The position numbers were made by a program, and so were the translations under genes. The notes under the pieces were generated by a model. That model was not told the DNA's origin, searched no databases, and worked only from the letters and a program-made list of their open reading frames with translations. This document shows positions 1-7,339 of a DNA stretch of 64,000 nt, piece by piece. Origin of the DNA: Pseudoduganella flava (GTDB lineage Bacteria; Pseudomonadota; Gammaproteobacteria; Burkholderiales; Burkholderiaceae_D); NCBI RefSeq assembly GCF_007830495.1, contig NZ_VLKW01000003.1:496001-560000 (forward strand), written 5' to 3'. Numbering within the stretch: the first letter of the stretch is position 1; the number at the start of each line of letters is the position of its first letter.

Positions 1-103
1 TGCGCACGGCGCCGGCTGCGACGTATTCCTCGCCGCGCGTGAAGGAGGCATTCCCGGCCAAGTTGCGCAGCGTGGCGGGCGTGATCAGGTCGTGAATGTT
101 CAT
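1..103 (-). CDS. SWIM zinc-finger protein, N-terminal fragment (cut by window edge)
   Basis: Reading the minus strand from the ATG at 103 gives 34 codons that run off the window: MNIHDLITPATLRNLAGNAS, then a FTRGEEYVAAGAV stretch. A leucine-rich start followed by 'F-x-RG-x-x-Y-x-x-x-GAV' is the usual opening of bacterial SWIM-domain proteins, in which the first part precedes a CxCxnCxH zinc motif. That motif would lie outside the window, so the family call rests on the opening alone. The stretch from 104 to 199 holds no gene. Confidence 0.55.
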   Translation of the reverse strand, partial: MNIHDLITPATLRNLAGNASFTRGEEYVAAGAVR

Positions 104-199
104 GGCTGGCGGGGCTTACGGTTCAGCTGACAGTTTATCGGCCGCCTCCCCGGATGGAAGGAAAATCGTACATGAGGCCGCCTCGTGGACGGCCGTCGC

Positions 200-772
200 T
201 CACGCTCGCGAAATGGGAAATGCGATGAAGCGCGCGGGCACGGCATCCGTCAGCCACACGCCGTTGTCGGCCCGGTAGAACAGGTGGCCCAGCGCATGCA
301 TCGCTGCCGCCTGGATCGTCAGCACGACCGGAACGCCATAGCGCGTGCCGACCTTTACGGCCGTATCGATATCGGTGGACAGGTGCACGTGCCGCCGCGC
401 ACCGGGGCGCAGACCGGCTTGGCGGATCGACGTGACGAAGCGGCTGGCGGTGCCGTGGTACAGCACGTCCGGCGGCGTTTGCGGCTGCAGCGCCAGGTCG
501 ACAGAGCGCAGCGAATGGCCCTGGCTCGCGCGAATGCGCAAGCCGTCGTCGCTGAATGCGAAGCGCTGCTTGTCGTTCGTCGCGACGACGTCGCGCAACA
601 GGTCGAGGGTGAGCGGCGTGCCGTGCCGCGCGGCCTTCTCCAGCAGTTCGGCCACGTCGGCCCAGCCGTTGCCGTCCAGCGCCAGCCCGATCGTGTCCGG
701 CGCATGGCGCAGGATCAGCGACAGGAAGCGGCTGATGCGTTCGTGGTGTCTGGCGTGGTTGGCAGCGCGCAT
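200..772 (-). CDS. kptA: RNA 2'-phosphotransferase (KptA/Tpt1 family)
   Basis: 190 residues, the normal length for bacterial KptA. The family transfers the 2'-phosphate of a spliced-tRNA-like junction to NAD+, giving ADP-ribose 1''-2'' cyclic phosphate. In bacteria, which lack such tRNA splicing, the physiological substrate is unsettled. Visible signatures are the N-terminal winged-helix '[17 protein letters not shown]' with 'GNGWADV', the central 'LYHGTASRF', and 'HVHLST'; these carry the conserved Arg-His and His-Gly residues that contact NAD and RNA. The gene stands alone. The 182 bases between it and infA contain no supported gene. Confidence 0.9.
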   Translation of the reverse strand: MRAANHARHHERISRFLSLILRHAPDTIGLALDGNGWADVAELLEKAARHGTPLTLDLLRDVVATNDKQRFAFSDDGLRIRASQGHSLRSVDLALQPQTPPDVLYHGTASRFVTSIRQAGLRPGARRHVHLSTDIDTAVKVGTRYGVPVVLTIQAAAMHALGHLFYRADNGVWLTDAVPARFIAFPISRA

Positions 773-954
773 GGTGCCCGCGATGATAGCCGATCGCCGT
801 GCGTGCGGGCGGCGCGCAAGCCGGCGCTCGAGACCGTCAGCTTGACGCTTCGCTCAGGCTTGTCGTGCCAGGGATTCCCGGCAGTCGGGGTTGGCACCGG
901 CGACCGTGCGCATGTCTTGGTGCGATGCGCGCGGTGTCGCCGGCAGGCGCGCCG

Positions 955-1218
955 TCAGCGGCGGCGCTGGTACTGGTTCGTGGGAGCCGGTCCGCGCTTC
1001 TCGAGGTGGCGGAACGTGATGCGGCCCTTGTTCAGGTCGTAAGGTGACATCTCCAGCGTGACCCGGTCGCCAGCGATGATACGGATGTGGTTTTTCTTCA
1101 TTTTGCCGGAAGTGTAAGCCACCAGTTGGTGACCATTGTCGAGGTCGACGCGGAAGCGCATTTCCGGCAAGATTTCCGTGACGAGACCATTCATTTCAAT
1201 CAGCTCTTCTTTAGCCAT
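955..1218 (-). CDS. infA: Translation initiation factor IF-1, long paralogue
   Basis: 87 residues with the S1-like OB fold of IF-1: [20 protein letters not shown], then '[22 protein letters not shown]' and '[21 protein letters not shown]'. IF-1 binds the 30S A site with IF-2 and IF-3 during initiation. E. coli IF-1 has 72 residues; the extra C-terminal basic tail ([15 protein letters not shown]) is typical of the second infA copy of betaproteobacteria, which lies away from the ribosomal-protein operon as here. The start is preceded by GAAAGGGAAT, a good ribosome binding site. A terminator hairpin stands about 60 bases upstream of the start, so transcription may be attenuated before the gene. 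Confidence 0.95.
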   Translation of the reverse strand: MAKEELIEMNGLVTEILPEMRFRVDLDNGHQLVAYTSGKMKKNHIRIIAGDRVTLEMSPYDLNKGRITFRHLEKRGPAPTNQYQRRR

Positions 1219-1279
1219 ATTCCCTTTCGTGAGGTGCCCGCGGATCGGGGCGAGTACTGCAGGTGAGGACGAATCGGTG

Positions 1280-1305
1280 AAAAAAAAGCCCGCTACTGCG
1301 GGCTT
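1280..1305 (-). terminator. Intrinsic terminator between leader/sRNA and infA
   Basis: Eight-base-pair stem AAGCCCGC/GCGGGCTT with a four-base loop. Read on the minus strand, it is followed by an unbroken run of eight T. It lies downstream of the promoter at 1536-1541 and upstream of infA, so it either ends a free-standing RNA or acts as an attenuator. Confidence 0.8.
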
Positions 1306-1529
1306 CGTTTCAATGTGATACCAAATGCTTCATTCGCGGTTTCAGCCCATGCTATCTGCGTGGTGCGAAACTTCGGGGCGCCCGCGCTATCTGCACGGTG
1401 CGGCCGACGTGTAATCCGACAAAGTCTGGAATGACAACCCTCGTGGACATCTCATCGCGTCACGGCCTTACACCTGCCTGTTCGCGTCGCCCGGAGGGGT
1501 CGGTGGGATCGTTTGGGATCTCATCGACA
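1280..1529 (-). ncRNA. Putative structured RNA or infA leader (about 250 nt)
   Basis: The minus strand carries an extended -10 promoter (TGTGCTATACT) at about 1536-1546 and a strong terminator ending at 1280, with no convincing ORF between. The RNA would be about 250 nt. It holds two near-copies of a GCAGATAGC-type motif (plus-strand gctatctgcg at 1350-1359 and gctatctgca at 1386-1395) about 36 bases apart, which could expose similar loops. It could be an sRNA or an attenuating 5' leader of infA. I do not recognise a named RNA family; 6S RNA was considered but not supported by a recognised consensus. Confidence 0.45.
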
Positions 1530-1535
1530 GGAAGG

Positions 1536-1568
1536 AGTATAGCACAGGTTCTTTGTGCGGCGCACAAA
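1536..1568 (-). promoter_or_regulatory. Extended -10 promoter with overlapping inverted repeat
   Basis: On the minus strand, TATACT (1541-1536) is preceded by TGTGC, an extended -10. The -35 region is replaced by the inverted repeat TTTGTGC-GGC-GCACAAA at 1552-1568, a likely operator that would place a regulator over the -35 region. It drives the RNA that ends at 1280. Confidence 0.5.
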
Positions 1569-1713
1569 TCCGTTATAACGTCCTTTCGACGCGTGGCTGT
1601 GTGGACACAGATTTTACGTACCTTACATGTTTTACTGGGCAGGTGAGATTTGGATAGTTTCCTCAATACATCAACAGTGTATATTCTCGCCAGTTTCCAC
1701 TGCGTTCGCATCC

Positions 1714-2151
1714 ATGTTCAAGATACTCCTTCCGGTTTCTCTCGCAGCCCTCCTGTTGGCGGGCTGCGCGGCCAACGTCCCCCTGCAGCGCGACCAGATC
1801 GGCCGCATCGGCGCTGATACGACGCCCGATCAGCTGAACAGCATCTTCGGCAAGGCAACCGTGTCGGCCGAATACGATTTCGAATCGCATGCCCGGCAGT
1901 ACCGCGCTCGTCATTTTTCGCTGCAGACGGGCTCCACGCAGACCTCGACGATGGTCTGTACACCGACGTGCATTCCGATCTTCGTCACCGTTCCGGTCCT
2001 GTCGCAATATGTGGTCGTGCAAGAACAGCCTTCGTTGAAACTGCTCGGCTGGGGGACGATCGAAGAGTTGAGCAAGAGCCCGGACGATAGGGTCGCGTCC
2101 GTGATGCCCGACCTGAAAAAGGCCTGGGAACAAAAGATGCGGACGAAATAA
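1714..2151 (+). CDS. Small outer-membrane-type lipoprotein of unknown function
   Basis: 145 residues. The N-terminus MFKILLPVSLAALLLAGCAA is a textbook lipoprotein signal: Lys near the start, a hydrophobic core, and lipobox LAGC with Cys at residue 18. The mature part has 'IGADTTPDQLNSIFGKATV', which resembles the SmpA/OmlA-like 'T...V...LG.P' pattern, and a hydrophobic segment 'PTCIPIFVTVPVLSQYVVV'. An upstream in-frame start exists at 1627, but it would bury the signal peptide, so the internal ATG is chosen. It lies 3 bases before the next lipoprotein gene, so the two are co-transcribed. Function is unknown. Confidence 0.8.
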   Translation: MFKILLPVSLAALLLAGCAANVPLQRDQIGRIGADTTPDQLNSIFGKATVSAEYDFESHARQYRARHFSLQTGSTQTSTMVCTPTCIPIFVTVPVLSQYVVVQEQPSLKLLGWGTIEELSKSPDDRVASVMPDLKKAWEQKMRTK

Positions 2152-2154
2152 CCG

Positions 2155-2499
2155 ATGCGTAAGCTGATCCTCTCGCTCGCCGCCGTTGCGGCCCTCTGCG
2201 CATGCGGCGCACCTCGGATTCATCAATCCCAACTGGCGGCCCTGGACAAGGGGCTGACTCCAACGGAAGTTGTCGCCCTGCTCAAGCTACCGCCCGCCGG
2301 TGTTCTCCACGCACAGGCGGATGGGCGCGCCTTCCAGTTCTACCAGTACCAGATGAACAACGGCCTGCAAACGGACCGCTACCTGATCGCCTTCGAGGGC
2401 GGGAAACTGGTGTACTGGGGCTACCTGGACGAATTTCGCAAGCACCCGGACAAGGCGTTAGCGGCGGCGGCCGGGCAAGCTGCTCGCGCTGGTTCCTGA
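2155..2499 (+). CDS. Small lipoprotein of unknown function
   Basis: 114 residues starting MRKLILSLAAVAALCACGAP. The lipobox is LCAC with Cys at about residue 17. The mature chain 'LDKGLTPTEVVALLKLPPAG' followed by 'YQYQMNNG' and 'YLIAFEGGKLVYWGY' recalls small lipoproteins of the SmpA/BamE-like type, in which a short helix-turn-helix precedes a beta hairpin reporting 'G.L..WG'. This is a structural impression, not a family assignment. It follows the previous lipoprotein gene by 3 bases and shares its helix pattern ('TPDQLN' / 'TPTEVV'), so the two may be distant paralogues that act together at the envelope. Confidence 0.8.
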   Translation: MRKLILSLAAVAALCACGAPRIHQSQLAALDKGLTPTEVVALLKLPPAGVLHAQADGRAFQFYQYQMNNGLQTDRYLIAFEGGKLVYWGYLDEFRKHPDKALAAAAGQAARAGS

Positions 2500-2561
2500 G
2501 CCCGTATCAAGCGGAGCCCGCCGCCTATACTGCTTCTTTCACGGTAAGAAAAACGAGACGA

Positions 2562-2921
2562 ATGACCATGGACACGGCCGAAGACAAATTTGCTCAAGCG
2601 CAACAGGAAAGCCACACGCCAACTCGAGGATTCTTCGAAAAATTCGTGCGCGGCGAATTCGGGCTTGCGAAGACGTACTGGCTTGGCGCTGCCGTACCGA
2701 CGGGCATCGTTGGGATAGCGATCCGCCATGCCTCTTCCGCTACGCTCGCCTTCTGGCTCGGCGCGCTATTCGTGTGTTATCAATTTTTATTGGTGAAAGC
2801 GCTGTGGAACGCTGGAACACGATACGAAGGGTCGCGCATCTGGCCCGGCCTCGCGCTGTTGATGGTAATCGGTGGTCTGGTCCGTAACTTCGGCGCTGTG
2901 CTGGATCTGGCAAGGCTCTGA
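2562..2921 (+). CDS. Small inner-membrane protein, unknown
   Basis: 119 residues from the tandem starts ATG-ACC-ATG at 2562 (preceded by AACGAGACGA). The first 35 residues are polar (MTMDTAEDKFAQAQQESHTP). Three hydrophobic segments follow, at about 40-58 (WLGAAVPTGIVGIAI), 63-80 (TLAFWLGALFVCYQFLLV) and 95-115 (WPGLALLMVIGGLVRNFGAV). This suggests a three-pass membrane protein. I recognise no family. It runs convergently into the glycosylase gene with a 9-base gap. Confidence 0.7.
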   Translation: MTMDTAEDKFAQAQQESHTPTRGFFEKFVRGEFGLAKTYWLGAAVPTGIVGIAIRHASSATLAFWLGALFVCYQFLLVKALWNAGTRYEGSRIWPGLALLMVIGGLVRNFGAVLDLARL

Positions 2922-2930
2922 CGAGCCCCA

Positions 2931-3422
2931 TCAGCCGGTCAAGCGCCGCCACGTCTCCAGCTTCCCCTCGAACGTCATCCCCGCATTCGCCGGCGACGAC
3001 GACGGCAACACCACCGTCCGATACCCACGCTCGGCGAACTGCGGCGCGAACTTGCCGGACGCCTGCCCATTGAACCCGACTACCTCGAGTCGCGGGCACA
3101 GCAGCCGCAGCCGTTCGAAATCATTGGCGGCGGGATTGCGGATCGCCGAGTCGAGGCTCCCTTCCCGCTCGCACGCTCCCAGTACATCCCATAACCCGAT
3201 GCCATGCGCCAGCACCCGGGGTAGCCGGTCGGCATACGGCAGCGCCGCCAGGTCCTCGCCGACCAGCGCCGACACGAGGCGCCAGAAATGATTGCGCGGA
3301 TGGGCGTAGTACTGCTGGGCGGCCAGCGATGCCGCGCCGGGAAAGCTGCCGAGGACGAGGATGCGGGTGTTGGTGTCGAGGACGGGAGCCAGGCCCGTCA
3401 GCGTTGCGGAAGGTGTGACCAT
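2931..3422 (-). CDS. DNA-deoxyinosine (hypoxanthine) glycosylase, UDG superfamily
   Basis: 163 residues. Uracil-DNA-glycosylase superfamily members of this type remove hypoxanthine from deaminated adenine. The motif 'RILVLGSFPGAASLAAQQYY' followed by 'AHPRNHFWRLV' is the family signature, and 'IGLWDVLGACEREGSLDSAI' and 'FNGQASGKF' are also typical. The C-terminal 'VLPSSSPANAG' supplies the loop that inserts into the DNA minor groove (the S-P-A type of motif 2). The ORF extends upstream without homology, and ATG 3422 gives the normal family length. The gene is divergent from the DUF962 gene, with 76 bases between their starts. Confidence 0.88.
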   Translation of the reverse strand: MVTPSATLTGLAPVLDTNTRILVLGSFPGAASLAAQQYYAHPRNHFWRLVSALVGEDLAALPYADRLPRVLAHGIGLWDVLGACEREGSLDSAIRNPAANDFERLRLLCPRLEVVGFNGQASGKFAPQFAERGYRTVVLPSSSPANAGMTFEGKLETWRRLTG

Positions 3423-3498
3423 GCGCCAAATTGTAGCGGCTGCGGGTAGAATCGGCAGGCACCCGACTCGACAAGAACCCACAATAGCGGAGGCGAAC

Positions 3499-3939
3499 GT
3501 GGAACCACACTCCCGCACCATCGACATCCTGCTGGCGCAATACAGCGAAAGCCACCGGAATCCGACCAACGAGTTGATCCATTTCATCTGCGTGCCCGTC
3601 ATCGTGCTGTCGCTGCTCGGTATGCTGTGGTGGGTGCATCCGCTGCTGGCCGTGGCGGTAGTCGTGGCCAGCCTGGCGTATTACTGGAAGCTGTCGCGGC
3701 CGTTCGCGGCCGGGATGCTCGTGATGGCGCTGGTGATGCTGGGGATTATCGCGGCGCTGCCGCCGATCGCCGTGCTGCCGCTGTGTATCGTGATCTTCGT
3801 GCTGGCCTGGGCGGGCCAGTTCATCGGCCACATGATCGAGGGGAAGAAGCCGTCGTTCCTGGACGACCTGCGCTTCCTGCTGATCGGGCCGCTGTTCGTG
3901 CTGAGTTTCCTGTACCGCCGGTTCCATCTCGCCTACTGA
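3499..3939 (+). CDS. DUF962/Mpo1-like membrane protein
   Basis: 146 residues from a GTG at 3499, preceded by GCGGAGGCG as ribosome binding site. The opening 'IDILLAQYSESHRNPTNELI' with 'HFICVPVI' is the DUF962 signature, and 'WAGQFIGHMIEGKKPSFLDD' near the end is its second conserved block. Four hydrophobic helices lie between and around these. In yeast the homologue Mpo1 is an Fe(II)-dependent dioxygenase that alpha-oxidises 2-hydroxy fatty acids; the conserved His residues of both blocks are present. The substrate in bacteria is not known. The in-frame region upstream of the GTG lacks family similarity. Confidence 0.85.
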   Translation: MEPHSRTIDILLAQYSESHRNPTNELIHFICVPVIVLSLLGMLWWVHPLLAVAVVVASLAYYWKLSRPFAAGMLVMALVMLGIIAALPPIAVLPLCIVIFVLAWAGQFIGHMIEGKKPSFLDDLRFLLIGPLFVLSFLYRRFHLAY

Positions 3940-3957
3940 GGCCTACCGGCCGGGCGC

Positions 3958-4083
3958 TCACAACGGCGCGGCGAGCCGCAGAATCACCGGCAGCTCGCCG
4001 TCGCTGCCCATCACGAGCGTCATCATCAGCACGGCCACGTAGCCCAGCAGCGACGCCACCTTCCATTGCAAAGTCCTGTTCAT
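3958..4083 (-). CDS. 41-residue putative membrane peptide
   Basis: Reading ATG 4083 to TGA 3958 on the minus strand gives 41 codons, beginning MNRTLQWKVASLLGYVAVLM and ending in LRLAAPL. Positive residues at the N-terminus followed by one hydrophobic stretch (about 10-25) suggest a single-pass membrane peptide. The ribosome binding site GAAAGGACAGGCG is very good, which is the main reason to believe it. It sits between convergent and divergent neighbours and has no recognisable relative. Confidence 0.5.
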   Translation of the reverse strand: MNRTLQWKVASLLGYVAVLMMTLVMGSDGELPVILRLAAPL

Positions 4084-4237
4084 CGCCTGTCCTTTCAGAG
4101 AAGTCTTTGCATCTTAATTGCCGAATTGGCAAAGTTCGATCAACTGTCGTACCGATTGAGACGAATCAAGTTGCGCGGGCGTGACAGCAACGGTGCTCAA
4201 CAGCAAGATGCTCTAGGGCAAGCTCGGCAAAGCCACG

Positions 4238-4250
4238 TATACTGCGGCGA
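4238..4250 (+). promoter_or_regulatory. -10 box placed for a leaderless EamA transcript
   Basis: TATACT at 4238-4243 ends seven bases before the ATG of the EamA gene at 4250, so transcription would start at or next to the A of the start codon. No Shine-Dalgarno sequence is visible. The -35 region is weak. Confidence 0.35.
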
Positions 4251-5200
4251 TGCCTTCTCCCGTTCTCTTCGTCATCGCCTGCCTGATCTGGGGTTCCACG
4301 TTCTGGGCCATCACCTTGCAGTTGGGCGACGTGCCGCCCGCCGCCTCCGTCGTCTACCGTTTCGCGCTGGCGTCGGCTGTGCTGTTCGCGTGGTGCAAAC
4401 TGCGCGGCGACCGCCTGCGCCTGCCGTGGCGCGCGCAATGCTGGACGATCGCGCAGGGCTGCGCCACGTTCGGCCTCAGCTACATCTGCACTTACACGTC
4501 CGAGCAATACCTCGTGTCGGCGCTGGTCGCCGTGCTGTTCGCGCTGATGGTGTTCTGGAACCCGATCTTGAACCGCCTGGTCCTCGGCACGCCGCTGTCG
4601 TGGCGCACGTGGGCGGCCGGCAGCGTGGCCGTCGTCGGCGTGATCCTGCTGTTCTCGCAATCGATCGGCCACGCCGTGCGCGAGATCCTTGCCGGCGGCG
4701 AAGGGCACTTCCTGCTCGGCCTCGTCACGGCGCTCGTTGCGACGGTCGCCAGCTCGGCGGGCAACGTGATGGTGGTGAAGGTGCGCGAGCAGTCGTCCAA
4801 TGTGTTGCTGACGATGGCGTGGGGCATGCTGTGGGGCGCGCTGCTCGTGGCCCTGTGGACCATCGTTTCGGGCCAGCGCTTCGTGCTGCCGACGGCGCCG
4901 CGCTACTGGGCCGGCCTGCTGTACCTGGCCTTCTTCGGCTCCGTCATCGCGTTCGCGTGCTACTTCACGCTGATCGACCGGATCGGCTCGGGCAAGGCCG
5001 TCTACATCGGCGTCGTCACGCCCGTGATCTCCGTGCTGTTGTCGATCCGCCTCGAAAACTTCCGGCCAGGCGTCATCGAATGCGTGGGCATGCTACTGTG
5101 CCTGTCCAGCGTTGCCTGGGCACTGGCAGGGCCGGCACGGCCGGCGCCTGCGCCGCGTGCGCTCGAACCCGAACTTGACTTGTTGAAGAAAGCCTCATGA
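4250..5200 (+). CDS. EamA-family drug/metabolite exporter (DMT superfamily)
   Basis: 316 residues with ten predicted membrane helices in two EamA repeats (about residues 5-135 and 155-290). The first repeat opens with 'FVIACLIWGSTFWAI', the usual W-G-x-x-F motif of the DMT superfamily; the second contains 'WAGLLYLAFFGSVIAFACYF' and 'VTPVISVLLSIRLENFRPG'. The substrate cannot be told from sequence. The acetyltransferase gene that follows overlaps its stop by 4 bases, so the two are translated as a coupled pair. That pairing suggests export or detoxification of a small amine, but this is inference. Confidence 0.88.
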   Translation: MPSPVLFVIACLIWGSTFWAITLQLGDVPPAASVVYRFALASAVLFAWCKLRGDRLRLPWRAQCWTIAQGCATFGLSYICTYTSEQYLVSALVAVLFALMVFWNPILNRLVLGTPLSWRTWAAGSVAVVGVILLFSQSIGHAVREILAGGEGHFLLGLVTALVATVASSAGNVMVVKVREQSSNVLLTMAWGMLWGALLVALWTIVSGQRFVLPTAPRYWAGLLYLAFFGSVIAFACYFTLIDRIGSGKAVYIGVVTPVISVLLSIRLENFRPGVIECVGMLLCLSSVAWALAGPARPAPAPRALEPELDLLKKAS

Positions 5201-5682
5201 CCGCACTGACGATCCGCCCTGCCCGCCCCGACGACGTTGCCGCCATCTTCGCGATGATCCGCGAACTGGCCGTCTTTGAAAAACTCGAACACATGGTCGT
5301 TGCCGAATCGCCGCTGCTGCACGATGCGCTGTTCGGTGCGCGGCCTTCGTGCGAGGCGATCGTCGGCGAAGAGGACAATGGCGAAGTCGTGACGTTCGCG
5401 CTGTTCTTCCATAACTTCTCCACCTTCCTGTGCCGCAAGGGCCTGTACCTGGAAGACCTGTACGTGAAGCAGAGCCGCCGCGGCAAGGGCTATGGCAAAG
5501 AGATGCTGGCGGCGCTGGCCGCCCTGGCCGTCGAACGCCAGTGCGGCCGCTTCGAGTGGTCGGTGCTGGACTGGAACGCCAATGCGATCGCGTTCTACGA
5601 GAAGATGGGTGCGACGGTGCTGCCGGACTGGCGCATCTGCCGTGTCACCGGCGACGCGCTGACGGCGCTCGCCAAAGGCTGA
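5197..5682 (+). CDS. GNAT N-acetyltransferase, spermidine/diamine acetyltransferase-like
   Basis: 161 residues covering one GNAT domain. 'LYLEDLYVKQSRRGKGYGKE' contains the acetyl-CoA-binding R/Q-x-x-G-x-G/A loop, and 'WNANAIAFYEKMGATVL' is the C-terminal GNAT motif B. The order 'FHNFSTFLCRKGLYLEDLYV' closely resembles the SSAT/diamine acetyltransferase group (SAT1/SAT2), which acetylates polyamines or thialysine. The ATG overlaps the EamA stop codon. No further gene follows on the plus strand, so the pair forms the whole transcript. Confidence 0.85.
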   Translation: MTALTIRPARPDDVAAIFAMIRELAVFEKLEHMVVAESPLLHDALFGARPSCEAIVGEEDNGEVVTFALFFHNFSTFLCRKGLYLEDLYVKQSRRGKGYGKEMLAALAALAVERQCGRFEWSVLDWNANAIAFYEKMGATVLPDWRICRVTGDALTALAKG

Positions 5683-5710
5683 AAAAAATCCACGCCGCGA
5701 ACGGCGTGGA
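5682..5710 (-). terminator. Terminator at the end of the hut operon
   Basis: Stem TCCACGCCG/CGGCGTGGA with loop CGAA (5689-5710), followed on the minus strand by seven T. It lies 110 bases past the stop of the transporter gene and is the only terminator seen for the hut transcript. The 5711-5821 stretch has no gene. Confidence 0.75.
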
Positions 5711-5821
5711 CTGGAACCCAGTGTTAGTTGGGAGGGGAGATGAATCAACGGATTCAATATAGTCCTCCCGCTCGACCGTTCGACTGCCTTTTACAAATGC
5801 TTACCTGCTGTCAGCGCTTGC

Positions 5822-7339
5822 TTACATGCGTTGCAGGACGGTAAAGCGCCGCTCCACCAATTCAAACAAGCCTTGCGTCAACAGCGCCAGCGCGGCGGCG
5901 GGCAGCGCGCCCGCCAGCAGCAGCGTGTTGTCGTTCAACGCGAGGCCCGTCGTGATCCGCTCGCCGTAGCCGCCGGCCCCGATGAACGCGGCGATCGTCG
6001 CCGTGCCCACGCTGGTCACGGCGGCCGTCTTCACGCCGGCCAGGATCACGGGCATCGCGAGCGGCAGGTCGACGTGGCGCAGGCGCTGGCCCGGCGTCAG
6101 TCCGAGCGCCAGCGCGGCCTGGCGCAGGCCGGCCGGCACGCCCAGCATGCCCGTGCACGTATTGCGCACGACGGGCAGCAATGCATACACGAACAATGCG
6201 ATCAGCGCCGGCACCGTGCCGATCGTCCCCAACAGCGGTATCAGGATCGCCAGCAGCGCCAGCGACGGCACCGTCTGCAGCATGCCCGTCAGCGCCAGCA
6301 CCGGTTGGCGCAGCGGCGGCTTGAACGCGGCGACGATGCCGAGCGGGATGCCGGCCACGCACGCGAGCAGCACGGACAGCACCACCAGCAGCACGTGCTG
6401 GCCCGTCAGCCTGGCGAAGTCGGCGCCGAACAGCGCGCCGGCCAAGGTGGTGCGCTGCGGTGCCGTGGGCGCCTGCGCCCCGCCTTGTCCCTTGCTCTGC
6501 AACCACTGCCGCGCCACCTGCGCGAACGGCTGCCCGTCCAGTTCCGCGGCCGCGTTCATCGCGATCATGTCGCGCTCGCCGATCCGCCCTTCCAGCTGAG
6601 CGATCGCGCGCCACGCTGCGGGGAATCTTTGCGGCGCGTCGAGGCGGTACAGCAGCACCGCGTCGTAGCGGGGAAAGTAGGCGCGGTCGTCGCGCAGCAC
6701 CGTCAGGCCGTAGCGGGCGATCTTCGCGTCCGTCGAATAGATGTCGATCACGTCCACCTGCCGCGCCGCCAGCGCTTCGTAGGCGATGCCGTGATCCAGG
6801 CCGCGCGGCTGCTGCGGCAGCGCATAGCGGCGCGCCAGGCCCGGCCAGCCGTCGGCGCGGCCGATGAATTCGTGCGACAGGCCGAAATGCAGTTCCGGCT
6901 GGCGCGCCAGGTCGGACAAGGTGCGCAGCTGCGCATCGCCGCGCACGGCCAGCGCATAGGTGTTGTTGAAGCCGAGCGGCACCGCGACACCCAGGCCCTG
7001 CGCGGCCAGCTCGCGGCGGATCTGCTCGAGGCTTGAAGGTTGTGTGTGACGCAGGATCTCCTGGTCGATCGTGCCCACGTATTCCGGATAGACGTCGATC
7101 GCGCCGTTCTTCAGCGCGGCCAGCACGATCGCCGTGTTGCCGAGGCCCTGGCGGTGCTCGACCTTCACGTGCGGCGCGGCCGTCTGCGCGATCACTTCGG
7201 CGAGGATGTACGATTCCGTGAAACGCTTCGAGCCGACACGCAGTACGCCGTCATCCCGTACACCGTCATCCGCCCTGGCCGCCGCGGTAATCAGCAGAAG
7301 GAGCAGCAGCGGCAGCAGCGCCGCGACGAGCCCCCTCAC
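5822..7339 (-). CDS. Fused betaine-type ABC transporter: substrate-binding protein plus permease
   Basis: 505 residues. A signal peptide ([20 protein letters not shown]) is followed by an OpuAC-type binding domain ('[20 protein letters not shown]', '[10 protein letters not shown]', to about residue 280). A membrane domain of the ProW/OpuAB type follows from about 320 ('[20 protein letters not shown]', '[19 protein letters not shown]'). Binding protein-permease fusions are known in the OpuC/OsmX family. The GTG start at 7339 overlaps the hutI stop (GTGA); in-frame codons upstream are shadow of hutI. Position as last hut gene suggests uptake of histidine, urocanate or a related imidazole, as shown for HutXWV of Sinorhizobium. 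No ATPase subunit gene is in the window. Confidence 0.85.
   Translation of the reverse strand: MRGLVAALLPLLLLLLITAAARADDGVRDDGVLRVGSKRFTESYILAEVIAQTAAPHVKVEHRQGLGNTAIVLAALKNGAIDVYPEYVGTIDQEILRHTQPSSLEQIRRELAAQGLGVAVPLGFNNTYALAVRGDAQLRTLSDLARQPELHFGLSHEFIGRADGWPGLARRYALPQQPRGLDHGIAYEALAARQVDVIDIYSTDAKIARYGLTVLRDDRAYFPRYDAVLLYRLDAPQRFPAAWRAIAQLEGRIGERDMIAMNAAAELDGQPFAQVARQWLQSKGQGGAQAPTAPQRTTLAGALFGADFARLTGQHVLLVVLSVLLACVAGIPLGIVAAFKPPLRQPVLALTGMLQTVPSLALLAILIPLLGTIGTVPALIALFVYALLPVVRNTCTGMLGVPAGLRQAALALGLTPGQRLRHVDLPLAMPVILAGVKTAAVTSVGTATIAAFIGAGGYGERITTGLALNDNTLLLAGALPAAALALLTQGLFELVERRFTVLQRM

Noticed and set aside
1280..1529. 6S RNA
   Set aside because: Length is somewhat long and I could not draw the central bubble with flanking stems, so a family name is not justified.
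1627..1713. N-terminal extension of the first lipoprotein
   Set aside because: It would bury the lipoprotein signal at residue 30 and lacks a ribosome binding site.
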